NCBI RefSeq assembly: GCF_000716605.1
Contig: NZ_JNXE01000003.1
Location: 248,001-312,000 of the forward strand
Length of the DNA stretch: 64,000 bases
From: Streptomyces sp. NRRL F-525
Lineage (GTDB): Bacteria; Actinomycetota; Actinomycetes; Streptomycetales; Streptomycetaceae
Direction: 5' to 3'
Part shown: piece by piece, positions 39,148 to 48,341 of the stretch
Position numbering within the stretch: the first letter of the stretch is position 1
Layout of the letters: every line of letters starts with the position of its first letter
Translations under genes and position numbers: made by a program
Notes under the pieces: model-generated
Told to the model about the DNA's origin: nothing
Databases searched by the model: none
What the model saw: the letters and a program-made list of their open reading frames with translations, nothing else

Positions 39148-39161
39148 CCGGTACGTACCGG
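39148..39161. promoter_or_regulatory. 14-bp perfect palindrome in divergent ggt/unknown promoter region
   Basis: CCGGTACGTACCGG lies 29 bp before the ATG of the plus-strand unknown gene and 101 bp upstream of ggt. The position and symmetry suit an operator for the plus-strand gene or both. No local regulator gene is present. Confidence 0.4.
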
Positions 39162-39189
39162 CCATGCTGGGCCGCTAACATGCGCGCCC

Positions 39190-39945
39190 ATGAATGACGA
39201 CGTGCGCAACATCGTTCTGGGCCTGGCCGCCGCGGGCATCAGCGCCGCGCTCGGCTGGCTCGCCCGCACCTACCTGTGGAAGCGCAAACTCCGGCGCAAG
39301 CAGGCGTTCTTCGGGCTGCCCGACAACTCCGAGTCGCTGCTCGTGGTGAACCGCGAGGCGGGCGGCGCCGAACTCTCGGTGATGCGGCACGACGTGTTCG
39401 CGCTGCTCGAACTCGCCGCCCTGATCAAGGACTGCAACGCGCACGCCCAGGTCGTCGCGCACGACGCGGCCCAGCAGGGCTTCGGCGAACGCACCGAGTT
39501 CTGTGTGGGCGGCCCGTCCTCCAACCGCCGCATGGCCGCGCATCTGGCGTCCCTGCTCCCGGGCATCCGCGTCAACGTCGACCCCGAACCGGGACCGGAC
39601 CGGGGCGCGTTCCAAATAGGCAGCGAGCGCTACCGACTTGAGCCCGGCAAGGGCGAGTACGTCCTCCTCGCCCGCCTCACCGCCGGCCAACTGGGCGGCG
39701 CGCGGCCGGTGTTCCTCTTCTGCGGTCAGCGCGCGATCACCAACCAGGCGGCGTCCCGCTATCTCGCCCGCAACCATGAGAAGTTGGCCCGCAAACACGG
39801 CGGCAACACCTTCGTCCTGCTGCTGAAGGTGGTCAACTCACAGGCGTACGGCCCCGATGTGGTGGAGCTGGTCGCGGACGTGACACGGGCCGCGGAGACC
39901 CCGCTGCCCGCACCGGCTCCACGCAGCACACACCGCGCCTCCTGA
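39190..39945 (+). CDS. Unknown single-pass membrane-anchored protein
   Basis: 251 aa. A hydrophobic helix at about 7-26 followed by a basic stretch (WKRKLRRKQ) gives a short N-out, C-in anchor, so the remaining 220 aa are probably cytoplasmic. These alternate strand- and helix-like segments, with a glycine-rich FCVGGPSSNRRMAAHLASLL and a later FLFCGQRAITNQAASRYLA, giving a Rossmann-like look with two similar nucleotide-loop-like motifs. I do not recognise the family. It stands alone, divergent from ggt. Confidence 0.72.
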   Translation: MNDDVRNIVLGLAAAGISAALGWLARTYLWKRKLRRKQAFFGLPDNSESLLVVNREAGGAELSVMRHDVFALLELAALIKDCNAHAQVVAHDAAQQGFGERTEFCVGGPSSNRRMAAHLASLLPGIRVNVDPEPGPDRGAFQIGSERYRLEPGKGEYVLLARLTAGQLGGARPVFLFCGQRAITNQAASRYLARNHEKLARKHGGNTFVLLLKVVNSQAYGPDVVELVADVTRAAETPLPAPAPRSTHRAS

Positions 39946-40061
39946 GGTCGCACACATGTCAACAATCTTTACTGGTACGTAACTTACTGACGGGTTACCC
40001 AAGGTAGGGAGGCGCGGTTACCGTCGGGTCACTTTGCAGTGACACGTGTGAGGAGTGACCC

Positions 40062-41630
40062 GTGCGAACCCATCGCCAGGCCCTGCGTACGACCGCGGTG
40101 GGCGCCGTCTCCGCGACCCTGATCGCCGGAGGCGTTCTCGGGTTCGCCCCCGCCGCGCAGGCCGCCACGAACGGCGTCCGGTTCGTCGACATCACCGGCG
40201 ACGGCGGTACGAAGCTCGCGGCGAACGTCGTCACGCCCGCTGGCGCGGACGGCTCGCACGACTACCCGCTCCTCGTGCTGCCCACGAGCTGGGGATTCCC
40301 GCAGGTCCAGTACCTGGCCCAGGCCGAGAAACTCGCGAACTCCGGCTATGTCGTGGTGAGTTACAACGTCCGCGGCTTCTGGCAGTCCGGCGGCGGGATA
40401 GAGGTGGCGGGCCCGAAGGACGTGGCCGACGCGTCCAAGGTGATCGACTGGGCGCTCGCCAACACCCCGTCCGACGCGGGGCACATCGGCATGGCGGGCG
40501 TGTCGTACGGCGCCGGCATCAGTCTCCTCGCGGCCGCACACGACAAGCGGATCAAGGCAGTTGCCTCGCTGAGCGGCTGGGCGGACCTGATCGACTCGAT
40601 CTACTCGGGCCGCACCGAACACTCCCAGGCGACCGCCCTGCTGGACGGCGTCGGCCTCGTGACCGGCCGCCCGAGCGCGGAGACGAGCCAGGTCTTCAAA
40701 GACTTCTTCGCCTCCGACCTGTCCAAGGAACAGGAGTTGATCGACTGGGGGAAGGAGCGTTCCGCCGCGACCTACCTCGACCAGATCAACAAGAACGGCG
40801 CGGCGATCATGCTCGCCAACGCCTGGGGCGACACGATCTTCCCGCCCAACCAAATCGCCGATTTCTACGGCAAGTTGACCGGCCCCAAGCGGCTCGAACT
40901 CCGCCCCGGCGATCACGCCACCGCTGAGTTGACCGGTCTGTTCGGGCTGCCCAACGACGTGTGGACGGACACCGAGCGCTGGTTCGACCACTACCTCAAG
41001 GGCGACGACAACGGCATCAACCGCGAGCAGCCGGTGGAGCTCAAGTCCCGTACGGCAGGCGGCTACGAGGGCTATCCGGACTGGAAGTCGGTCGGCGCGA
41101 CCCGGAAGAAGATCGACCTCGCGGGCACGACCACCATCCACACCAACGTCGACTCGGGCGCGGACGGCGGGATCGTCTTCCTGTCCAGCATCCTCGACCA
41201 GGTCGCGCAGGTGCCCCCGGTCGCGTACGTCCCGCTGCTCCCGCGCCGTTGGGCCGCCGTATGGCAGTCGGCGAAGTACGCGAGCGCCCAACAGGTGCGC
41301 GGCACAGTGAAGTTGCACACCACGGTCACGGACACCAAGGAGAGCGGCACCCTCGTCGCGTACCTCTACGACGTGGGCCCGCTCGGCCTCGGCAAGCTGG
41401 TCAGCAACGCGCCGTACACCTGGCACGGGCAGCAGCCCGGCCAACCGTTCGGTGTGGACCTGGAGTTGTTCTCCACGGCCTACGACGTCCCGGCAGGGCA
41501 TCATCTCGCCCTGGTCGTCGACACGGTCGACCCGCTCTACATCGAGCACAACCCGACCGGCGCGCAGCTGACCTTCTCCTCGCCCGCGAACGACCCGTCG
41601 TACGTGTCGATCCCGCTGCGCGAGCAGTGA
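40062..41630 (+). CDS. Secreted S15/CocE-NonD family alpha/beta hydrolase
   Basis: 522 aa from a GTG start preceded by GTGAGGAG. The signal peptide ends AAQAA near residue 35. The N-terminal catalytic domain has the nucleophile elbow GVSYG (S148), a later NAWGDTIFPP (Asp) and PGDHAT (His). The C-terminal third is a jelly-roll as in X-Pro dipeptidyl peptidases and cocaine esterase. Members are secreted peptidases or esterases. Streptomyces secrete related tripeptidyl or prolyl aminopeptidases, but the exact specificity is not readable here. Confidence 0.86.
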   Translation: MRTHRQALRTTAVGAVSATLIAGGVLGFAPAAQAATNGVRFVDITGDGGTKLAANVVTPAGADGSHDYPLLVLPTSWGFPQVQYLAQAEKLANSGYVVVSYNVRGFWQSGGGIEVAGPKDVADASKVIDWALANTPSDAGHIGMAGVSYGAGISLLAAAHDKRIKAVASLSGWADLIDSIYSGRTEHSQATALLDGVGLVTGRPSAETSQVFKDFFASDLSKEQELIDWGKERSAATYLDQINKNGAAIMLANAWGDTIFPPNQIADFYGKLTGPKRLELRPGDHATAELTGLFGLPNDVWTDTERWFDHYLKGDDNGINREQPVELKSRTAGGYEGYPDWKSVGATRKKIDLAGTTTIHTNVDSGADGGIVFLSSILDQVAQVPPVAYVPLLPRRWAAVWQSAKYASAQQVRGTVKLHTTVTDTKESGTLVAYLYDVGPLGLGKLVSNAPYTWHGQQPGQPFGVDLELFSTAYDVPAGHHLALVVDTVDPLYIEHNPTGAQLTFSSPANDPSYVSIPLREQ

Positions 41631-41667
41631 TCTCCGGCTGCCGCCGGACGGGCAGGTGCCCTCTCTA

Positions 41668-42525
41668 CTACTGCACCCGCGGCAGCAGCGTCCCTGGTTC
41701 CGCCGGGGCCACATCCACGGCCCCGGTCTTGGGACTGCGCTGCTCCCGGCGGGACACCCAACCGGCGAACCAGGAGAGCAGCATGCACATCCCGATGTAG
41801 ATCGGCGAGATCACCATCACCACAGGGATGAACGGCAAATCGTAGTCGAGGTTCGACGCGATCAGCTTCCCGGCATGGAGAAACTCCTCATAGGTGATCA
41901 GATAGCCCAGCGAGGTGTCCTTCAGCGCGACCACCAACTGGCTGATGATCGCGGGCAGCATGGCCCGTACGGCCTGCGGGACAAGGACGTACGACATGAC
42001 GTGGACCTTGCGCATGCCGAGCGCGAACGCGGCCTCCCGCTGGCCGCGTTCGACGCTGTTGACGCCGGAGCGGAAGACCTCGGCGAGCACCGAGCCGTTG
42101 TAGAGCGTGAGGCCCGCGACGAGTGCGGGCAGCGGCTGGACCTTGAGCGCCACGAAGATGAAGAAGATCATCACGAGGACGGGCATGGCGCGGAAGAACT
42201 CCACGACAACCGTGGACAGCCAGCGCACCGGCCGGTGGTCCGAGAGCCGCCCCACGGCGAGCAGGGTCCCAAGTGCCAGTGACAGTACGGCTGCCAGCCC
42301 GAAGGCCTTGAGCGTGTTGCCGAGGCCGCGCAGCAGCAGTTCCTGAATTCCCTTGTACTCGAAGGGCATCCACTTCGTGTACGTGAACTGGTCGGTGTCG
42401 AACAGGAGATAGAGGATCCAGCCGATCAGCGCGAGGATGACGACCGTGGACGCGATGCCGTAAAGGCGGTGCCGTTGACGGGTCTTGGGGCCGGGGACGT
42501 CGTAGAGGGCGTTGGCGGTGGTCAT
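41668..42525 (-). CDS. gluD: Glutamate-type amino acid ABC transporter permease
   Basis: 285 aa with an N-terminal cytoplasmic stretch, about five transmembrane helices and the EAA-type cytoplasmic loop EAAFALGMRKVHVMSYVLVP. The ATG at 42525 overlaps the stop of the preceding permease gene (ATGA). The gene order ATPase, binding protein, permease, permease is that of the actinobacterial gluABCD glutamate importer. Specificity for glutamate is inferred from order and similarity; other polar amino acids are possible. Confidence 0.87.
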   Translation of the reverse strand: MTTANALYDVPGPKTRQRHRLYGIASTVVILALIGWILYLLFDTDQFTYTKWMPFEYKGIQELLLRGLGNTLKAFGLAAVLSLALGTLLAVGRLSDHRPVRWLSTVVVEFFRAMPVLVMIFFIFVALKVQPLPALVAGLTLYNGSVLAEVFRSGVNSVERGQREAAFALGMRKVHVMSYVLVPQAVRAMLPAIISQLVVALKDTSLGYLITYEEFLHAGKLIASNLDYDLPFIPVVMVISPIYIGMCMLLSWFAGWVSRREQRSPKTGAVDVAPAEPGTLLPRVQ

Positions 42526-43166
42526 CGGGCGACTCCCCACTTCCGCTCCAGCACGTTGAACAGCGCGCTGATGGCGAGGGTGATGATCAGGTAGCCGACG
42601 GCGATCCAGACGAACGTCCAGACGATGTTGTAGCCGAGTTCGCTCAACGTCCGGTAGGTGCCGAGGAGTTCGGTGACGCTGAACGCGCCGGCGATCGCCG
42701 AGTTCTTGGCCAGGGCGATGAGCGTGGAGCCGACCGGCGGGATCACCGAGCGGAACGCCTGCGGCAGGACGACCAGGCCCAGGCTCTGCCCGAAGGACAT
42801 CCCGAGACTGCGGGCCGCCTCCCCCTGGCCCCTGGGCACGGTGTTGATGCCGGAGCGCAGCGCCTCGCAGATGAACGCCGAGGTGTAGCAGCCGAGCGCC
42901 AGGACCGCGAACACCTTGAAGGGCAGCACGAGTCCGAAGCGCGGCAGGCCGAGCAGCACCGCGAAGAACAGCAGGGTCAGCGGGGTGTTGCGCAGCACGG
43001 TCACCCACACCGTGCCGAACACCCGCAGCGAGCCGACCGGAGCGACCCGGAAGGAGGCCACGAGGAAACCGAGGACGAGCGCCAACACCGATGCGTAGAC
43101 GGTCAGTTCGACGGTGCCGAGGAAGCCGTCACCGAAGGTGGAGAAGTTGTCTGTCAGTACGTTCAC
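42522..43166 (-). CDS. gluC: Glutamate-type amino acid ABC transporter permease
   Basis: 214 aa, His/Glu/Gln/Arg/opine-type permease. Segments include GTVELTVYASVLALVLGFLV in the first helices and the EAA loop GEAARSLGMSFGQSLGLVVLP that docks on the ATPase. It starts 11 bp after the binding-protein gene and overlaps the next permease gene by 4 bp. Confidence 0.88.
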   Translation of the reverse strand: MNVLTDNFSTFGDGFLGTVELTVYASVLALVLGFLVASFRVAPVGSLRVFGTVWVTVLRNTPLTLLFFAVLLGLPRFGLVLPFKVFAVLALGCYTSAFICEALRSGINTVPRGQGEAARSLGMSFGQSLGLVVLPQAFRSVIPPVGSTLIALAKNSAIAGAFSVTELLGTYRTLSELGYNIVWTFVWIAVGYLIITLAISALFNVLERKWGVAR

Positions 43167-43177
43167 ATCTGCCTCCC

Positions 43178-44089
43178 TCAGCTCGCCGGGTAGCGGTCGA
43201 TCGCGGGCGGGGTGGGCGCGGGGACTCCGGACAGGCCGAGCGTCGCCTCGTACGCCTTCTTCCAGTCGCCGTTCTTCTCACGGGCCTCCAACGCGTCGTC
43301 GAGGGCGAACCGCAGGGCGTTGTCGCCGTGCGGGACACCGATGCCGTACGGCTCCTTCGAGAAGGGTTTGCCGACGACCTTGAGCTGGTCGGGGACCTTC
43401 GCCGCGTAGCCGATGAGGATCGCGTCGTCGGTGGTGACGGCGGCGACCTGATAGGTGAGCAGGTTGTCGACACAGACCGAGTACGTGTCGTAGGCGACGA
43501 GTTGGGCCTTCGGGTAGTCGTCCTTGATGCGCTGGTACGGCGTGGAGCCGGCCGCCGAGCAGACGCGTTTGCCGGCGAGGTCCTGCGGGCCGTGGATGTC
43601 GTGCTCGTCGGTGCGGACGAGGAGCGACTGGCCGGCCATGTAGTAGGGGCCGGCGAAGCCGACGAGTTTCTTGCGCATGTCGTTGATGGTGTAGGTGCCG
43701 ACGTAGTAGTCGATCTGGCCGTTCTGCAGGGCGGTTTCGCGGTTGGCGGAGGCGATCGTCCTGAAGTGGATCGTCTTCGGGGCGAAGCCGAGGGAGGCCG
43801 ACATCATCTTGGCGATCTCGATGTCGAAGCCGGAGTAGGTGCCGGTCGCGGGGTCCTTCTCGCCGAGGTAGGGCTGGTCCTCCTTGGCGCCGACATTGAA
43901 GTAGCCACGCTTCTTCGCCCGCTTCCAGGTCTTGGAGTCGGGAAGCTGAAAGCCTTGCGCCACTTGGTAGTTGGGGAGCTTCTCGGCGGCCGGGCCCTTG
44001 ACGGGCGGGCTGCCCTCCTTGCCGCAGGCGCTCGCGCACAGCACGGCGAGCACGGCGACGGCGAGGGACGCACGGGTCGTACGGAACAT
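43178..44089 (-). CDS. gluB: Amino acid ABC transporter substrate-binding lipoprotein
   Basis: 303 aa. A signal peptide with a lipobox-like LCASAC ending at C22 indicates a lipoprotein. The mature part is a type II periplasmic-binding fold (SBP_bac_3): GYFNVGAKEDQPYLGE, GFDIEIAKMMSASLG, NRETALQNGQIDYYVGTYT and AGKRVCSAAGSTPYQ. Two further Cys (near residues 185 and 212) may form a disulfide outside the cell. It lies 17 bp after the ATPase gene. Confidence 0.9.
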   Translation of the reverse strand: MFRTTRASLAVAVLAVLCASACGKEGSPPVKGPAAEKLPNYQVAQGFQLPDSKTWKRAKKRGYFNVGAKEDQPYLGEKDPATGTYSGFDIEIAKMMSASLGFAPKTIHFRTIASANRETALQNGQIDYYVGTYTINDMRKKLVGFAGPYYMAGQSLLVRTDEHDIHGPQDLAGKRVCSAAGSTPYQRIKDDYPKAQLVAYDTYSVCVDNLLTYQVAAVTTDDAILIGYAAKVPDQLKVVGKPFSKEPYGIGVPHGDNALRFALDDALEAREKNGDWKKAYEATLGLSGVPAPTPPAIDRYPAS

Positions 44090-44106
44090 GGATCGCACTC
44101 CCCCGC

Positions 44107-44850
<744 letters not shown>

Positions 44851-44963
44851 GCCCAGCCCTACTCACTCTCAGCTGTGTCGTGGTCGCCGCAAACTATCCA
44901 GACAAGAGTGGAGTTAAGGCACGACACGCACTTTTCGGGCATTAGCCGTATTTAAGCCCGCCG

Positions 44964-45371
44964 TTACTCTTCCGCGACCTCGGCGTACAGCTGTGAGAGT
45001 TCGGGCACACCGCTGGCGGCCCACTCGTGTCCGGAGGCCACGACGTCGAACTCGCGCCCGGATTCGAGCCGTACGACGGGCTGGCCGTTCGGCCAGATCG
45101 CCCAGGCCGCGCCGGGCACCGTGCGCACGATCACCGTCCCCAGATACAGACCGGCGTCGTTGCCGAGCCAGGACAAGGTCTCCTCGTCGTCCCGCCAACG
45201 GGGCACCAGTTGGTCGAGTGCCTCCAACGAGCCCACGGAGTCGTCGAGTTGGACTCCCTCCCGGGCCGCGTGGGAACGGAGCAGTTCGCACTCGGACAGC
45301 GGTTCGGCGATGCCCTCGGGGTCGTGCGCGGCGCGCTTCTCGCCCCGGTTGCCCAGGAAAGGGATGTTCAT
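44964..45371 (-). CDS. Conserved hypothetical protein (possibly DUF6278)
   Basis: 135 aa, small acidic, soluble, no signal or membrane segment. Central motifs are WLGNDAGLYLGTVIVRTVPG, AAWAIWPNGQPVVRL and SGHEWAASGVPELSQLYAEV. It looks like the Streptomyces family I recall as DUF6278; function unknown. It is divergent from the lipase-like gene. Confidence 0.7.
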   Translation of the reverse strand: MNIPFLGNRGEKRAAHDPEGIAEPLSECELLRSHAAREGVQLDDSVGSLEALDQLVPRWRDDEETLSWLGNDAGLYLGTVIVRTVPGAAWAIWPNGQPVVRLESGREFDVVASGHEWAASGVPELSQLYAEVAEE

Positions 45372-45518
45372 ACTCCCAGCGTGTCATTCGTACCGCCGTA
45401 CGCACCACAGGGCGTCGCGAGTGGCGTGTCAGCCCCCGGCCCTGAAGGGGGAAAACCCTTCTGCCGAGGGCGGGTTGGCCGGATGGTGGGCGCGATGTCC
45501 GCTTCGTACGGTCGCAGT

Positions 45519-46784
45519 ATGAATCGGACAGGCAAGTTGATGGTGCTGCCGTCGGTGACCGTCGCCCTGGTGGTGAGCGGTTCGGTGTCCGCGGGGGCCG
45601 TGGGGGCGGGGGCCGTTCCGGCCGCGTCGGCGCACGGAGTGCCCGATACGGCGCGGGGGCGGCTGGTGTCGGTGGTGCATCTGCGGACGCTGTCCGCGCG
45701 GGAGGTGGCCGCCGAGTTGAGAGGCGACGAGGACGGGGCCTGGGACGCCGGGGCGGTCCGCTACGGCGTCGACACCTACCGGGTGGTGTATCGCACGGTG
45801 GACCCGAAGGGCCGCCGCACCACCGCCAGCGGGCTGCTCGCGTTCCCGCGCAATGGTGAACGGCGGCTGCGCACCGTCTCGTTCACGCACGGCACCGAAC
45901 TCTTCAAGGACGATGTGGCCTCGGTGTCGACCGAGGTGTGGAGCCAGGCACCCGCGCTGACCTACGCGTCGGCGGGCTTCGCCGTCGTCCTCCCGGACTA
46001 CCTGGGCCTCGGCCTCGGCCCCGGTCGGCAGCAGTGGATGGACGTGCCCTCCGAGACGACCACCGCGCTGGACCTGCTGCGGGCCGCGCACTCCTACGCA
46101 CCCGTCGTGGGGCGGCAGTTGGGGCGGGACGTCCTCATCACCGGCTTTTCACAAGGGGCTTCGGCGGCGCTCGGACTGGCGCGGGCCCTGCAGGAAGGGG
46201 CCGATCCGCGCTTCCGAGCGGCGGCGCTGGCACCGGTCAGCGGCGCGTACGCCTTCCGGGACGTCGCGCTGCCCGCCCTGCTGGACGGGCGCGCGGACCC
46301 GAAGGACGGCGTCATCTACACCGCGCTGGCCCTCGCCTCCTTCAACCGGCTCCACCACGTCTACGACAGCCCCGGCGAGGTCTTCCGGGCGCCGTACTCC
46401 CGCACGATCGAGGGCCTGTTGGACGGCACGCACACCGGGCAGGAGGTGATGGCCAGGACCCCGGACACCGTGGACGAGCTGCTCACGGCGCACGGGCGGG
46501 CGCTGCTCGCGCATCCGACGGGCGGACTGGCCGCCGCGCTGCGCGTCACCGACGGGGTGTGCACCGGCTGGACGCCCCGGGCGCCGGTGCGGTTGTACTA
46601 CGCCGAGGGCGACGAGCAGGCCGTGAACGGGAACAGCGAGCACTGCCAGGCCTCGTTCCGCGCCCGGGGTGTCGAGGTCCCGCTGGTCGACCTCGGCACT
46701 CCGGACTACGGTGGCTCCCGCCACCTGGGGTCCCAGCGGGCGGCGACGGCGGCTGTGGTGCGGTGGTTCGCGTCGCTGCGCTGA
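45519..46784 (+). CDS. Secreted lipase-like alpha/beta hydrolase
   Basis: 421 aa from the ATG at 45519 (MNRTGK, a good signal-peptide start); ATGs at 45495 and 45483 are also in frame and no start has a clear Shine-Dalgarno. The signal peptide ends near ASA at 38. The fold shows VSFTHGTELFKDD (oxyanion region), PDYLGLGLG and the nucleophile elbow GFSQGA (S211). Late Asp and His candidates are in YYAEGDEQ and the GGSRHLG region. It resembles the secretory lipase (LIP) family. Probably an extracellular esterase or lipase. Confidence 0.85.
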   Translation: MNRTGKLMVLPSVTVALVVSGSVSAGAVGAGAVPAASAHGVPDTARGRLVSVVHLRTLSAREVAAELRGDEDGAWDAGAVRYGVDTYRVVYRTVDPKGRRTTASGLLAFPRNGERRLRTVSFTHGTELFKDDVASVSTEVWSQAPALTYASAGFAVVLPDYLGLGLGPGRQQWMDVPSETTTALDLLRAAHSYAPVVGRQLGRDVLITGFSQGASAALGLARALQEGADPRFRAAALAPVSGAYAFRDVALPALLDGRADPKDGVIYTALALASFNRLHHVYDSPGEVFRAPYSRTIEGLLDGTHTGQEVMARTPDTVDELLTAHGRALLAHPTGGLAAALRVTDGVCTGWTPRAPVRLYYAEGDEQAVNGNSEHCQASFRARGVEVPLVDLGTPDYGGSRHLGSQRAATAAVVRWFASLR

Positions 46785-46812
46785 ACAGCGGGCGGGCTCT
46801 TCGGAGTTCGGG

Positions 46813-47592
46813 TCAGACGTCCAGGTCGACGACCACGGGCGCGTGGTCCGAGGCGCCCTTGCCCTTGCGCTCCTCGCGGTCGACGTAGGAGTCGGTGACG
46901 GCCTTCGCGAACGGTTCGTTGCCGTAGACCAGGTCGATGCGCATGCCGCGGTTCTTCGGGAAGGCGAGCTGGCGGTAGTCCCAATAGGTGTACGGGTGGT
47001 CGTACTTGAGGGGGCGGGGGACCACGTCGGACAGGCCCGCGTCGCGCAGGGCGGTCAGGGCGGCGCGCTCGGCGGGGGTGACATGGGTGAGGCCCTCGAA
47101 GGCGGCCACGTCGAAGACGTCGTCGTCCGTCGGTGCCACGTTGTAGTCGCCCAGCACCGCAAAGGGGCGGGTGCCCTGCGCGTCGTCGGCTACGGCCGCC
47201 CTGAGGGCCTCGAACCACTGGAGCTTGTACGCGTAGTGGGGGTGGTCCACCTCGCGGCCGTTCGGCACGTACACCGACCAGACGCGGACCGGGCCGCAGG
47301 TCGCCGCGACGGCGCGGGGCTCCTCGGTGCCGTCGTAACCGGGGTCTCCGGGGAGGCCCTTGCCCACGTCGTCGAGCCCTACCCGGGAGAGCACCGCCAC
47401 CCCGTTCCACCGCCCGGTCGCGTTGACCGCCGCCTCGTAGCCCGCCTCGCGCAGCGCGTCGAACGGGAACTGCGCCTCGGCCAGCTTGGCCTCCTGGAGG
47501 CACAGCACGTCGGTGCCGCTGCTCTCCAGCCAGGCCAGGAGCCTCGGCAGACGGGCGGTGATCGAGTTCACGTTCCAGGTCGCGATGCGCAT
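46813..47592 (-). CDS. xth: Exodeoxyribonuclease III
   Basis: 259 aa from the ATG at 47592 (MRIATWNVNS). EEP-superfamily residues are complete: LQEAKL (Glu), GRWNGVAVLSR, VYVPNGRE, LGDYNVAP (Asp/Asn) and SDHAPVVVDL (Asp-His). The enzyme is an AP endonuclease and 3'-5' exonuclease in base excision repair. It is convergent with the lipase gene and shares direction with the MBL hydrolase gene 30 bp upstream. Confidence 0.93.
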   Translation of the reverse strand: MRIATWNVNSITARLPRLLAWLESSGTDVLCLQEAKLAEAQFPFDALREAGYEAAVNATGRWNGVAVLSRVGLDDVGKGLPGDPGYDGTEEPRAVAATCGPVRVWSVYVPNGREVDHPHYAYKLQWFEALRAAVADDAQGTRPFAVLGDYNVAPTDDDVFDVAAFEGLTHVTPAERAALTALRDAGLSDVVPRPLKYDHPYTYWDYRQLAFPKNRGMRIDLVYGNEPFAKAVTDSYVDREERKGKGASDHAPVVVDLDV

Positions 47593-47622
47593 GCCCCACA
47601 ACCTACCGGGCGGGTCTGACAC

Positions 47623-48258
47623 TCACAGGTCCGCCGCCTCACCGGGCGCCAGCCGCAGGTGCTCCGCGCCGCCGAGCGCGCCGATCTGCATGTCGTAGAT
47701 CGGCCGGGCGAGGTCGGTGAGCAGGGCGTCGTGGATGTCGTAGGCGCGCTGCGGCTTGACCTCGCGGACGTAGTCGATGACCTCGGAGATCTTGCTCCAG
47801 GGGGCCATGACCGGGAGCATCAGGGTCTCTACGGTGTGGTCGGGGACGGTGAGGGCGTCGCCCGGGTGGAAGACGCGGCCGCCGTCGACGAGGAAGCCGA
47901 CGTTCGTGATGCGCGGGATGTCCGGGTGGATCACGGCGTGCAGTTCGCCGTGCACCTGGACGTCGAAGCCCGCCGCCGTGAAGGTGTCGCCGTGGCCGAC
48001 CGTGTGCACGCGGCCCGGGAACGCGGTGGAGAGCTGGTCCGCGACCGACTTCAGCGTCCAGATCTCGGCCGCCGGGTTGGCCTCCAGGCCGGCCCGCAGC
48101 CGGTCCTCGTTGAAGTGGTCGGCGTGTTCGTGGGTGACCAGGATCGCCTCCGCGCCGACCGCGGCATCCCCCTCGGTGAAGGTGCCCGGGTCGATGACGA
48201 GGGTCCGGCCGTCCTTCTCCAGACGGATGCAGGCGTGCGACTTCTTCGTGAGCTTCAT
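47623..48258 (-). CDS. Metallo-beta-lactamase-fold hydrolase (UlaG-like)
   Basis: 211 aa from the ATG at 48258. The start MKLTKKSHACIRLEKDGRTL and the motif THEHADHF (HxHxDH) match the short MBL/UlaG-like lactonase group, with further ligands in ELHAVIHPD, HPGDAL and the DIHDAL end. It is probably a Zn- or Mn-dependent cytoplasmic hydrolase of unknown substrate. It lies 30 bp upstream of the exonuclease III gene on the same strand. Confidence 0.87.
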   Translation of the reverse strand: MKLTKKSHACIRLEKDGRTLVIDPGTFTEGDAAVGAEAILVTHEHADHFNEDRLRAGLEANPAAEIWTLKSVADQLSTAFPGRVHTVGHGDTFTAAGFDVQVHGELHAVIHPDIPRITNVGFLVDGGRVFHPGDALTVPDHTVETLMLPVMAPWSKISEVIDYVREVKPQRAYDIHDALLTDLARPIYDMQIGALGGAEHLRLAPGEAADL

Positions 48259-48341
48259 GGGTCCATCCTGCCGCGCCGGAACGGTGGACGGGCGGGTGAG
48301 GCTGGTGCTTTCGGTGCCCGTCTGAAGATCACTGCGTGAGG

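Noticed and set aside
45027..45518. N-terminal extension of the lipase-like gene
   Set aside because: The extension overlaps the divergent hypothetical gene and lacks a signal peptide at its start; the downstream ATG gives a proper Sec signal.
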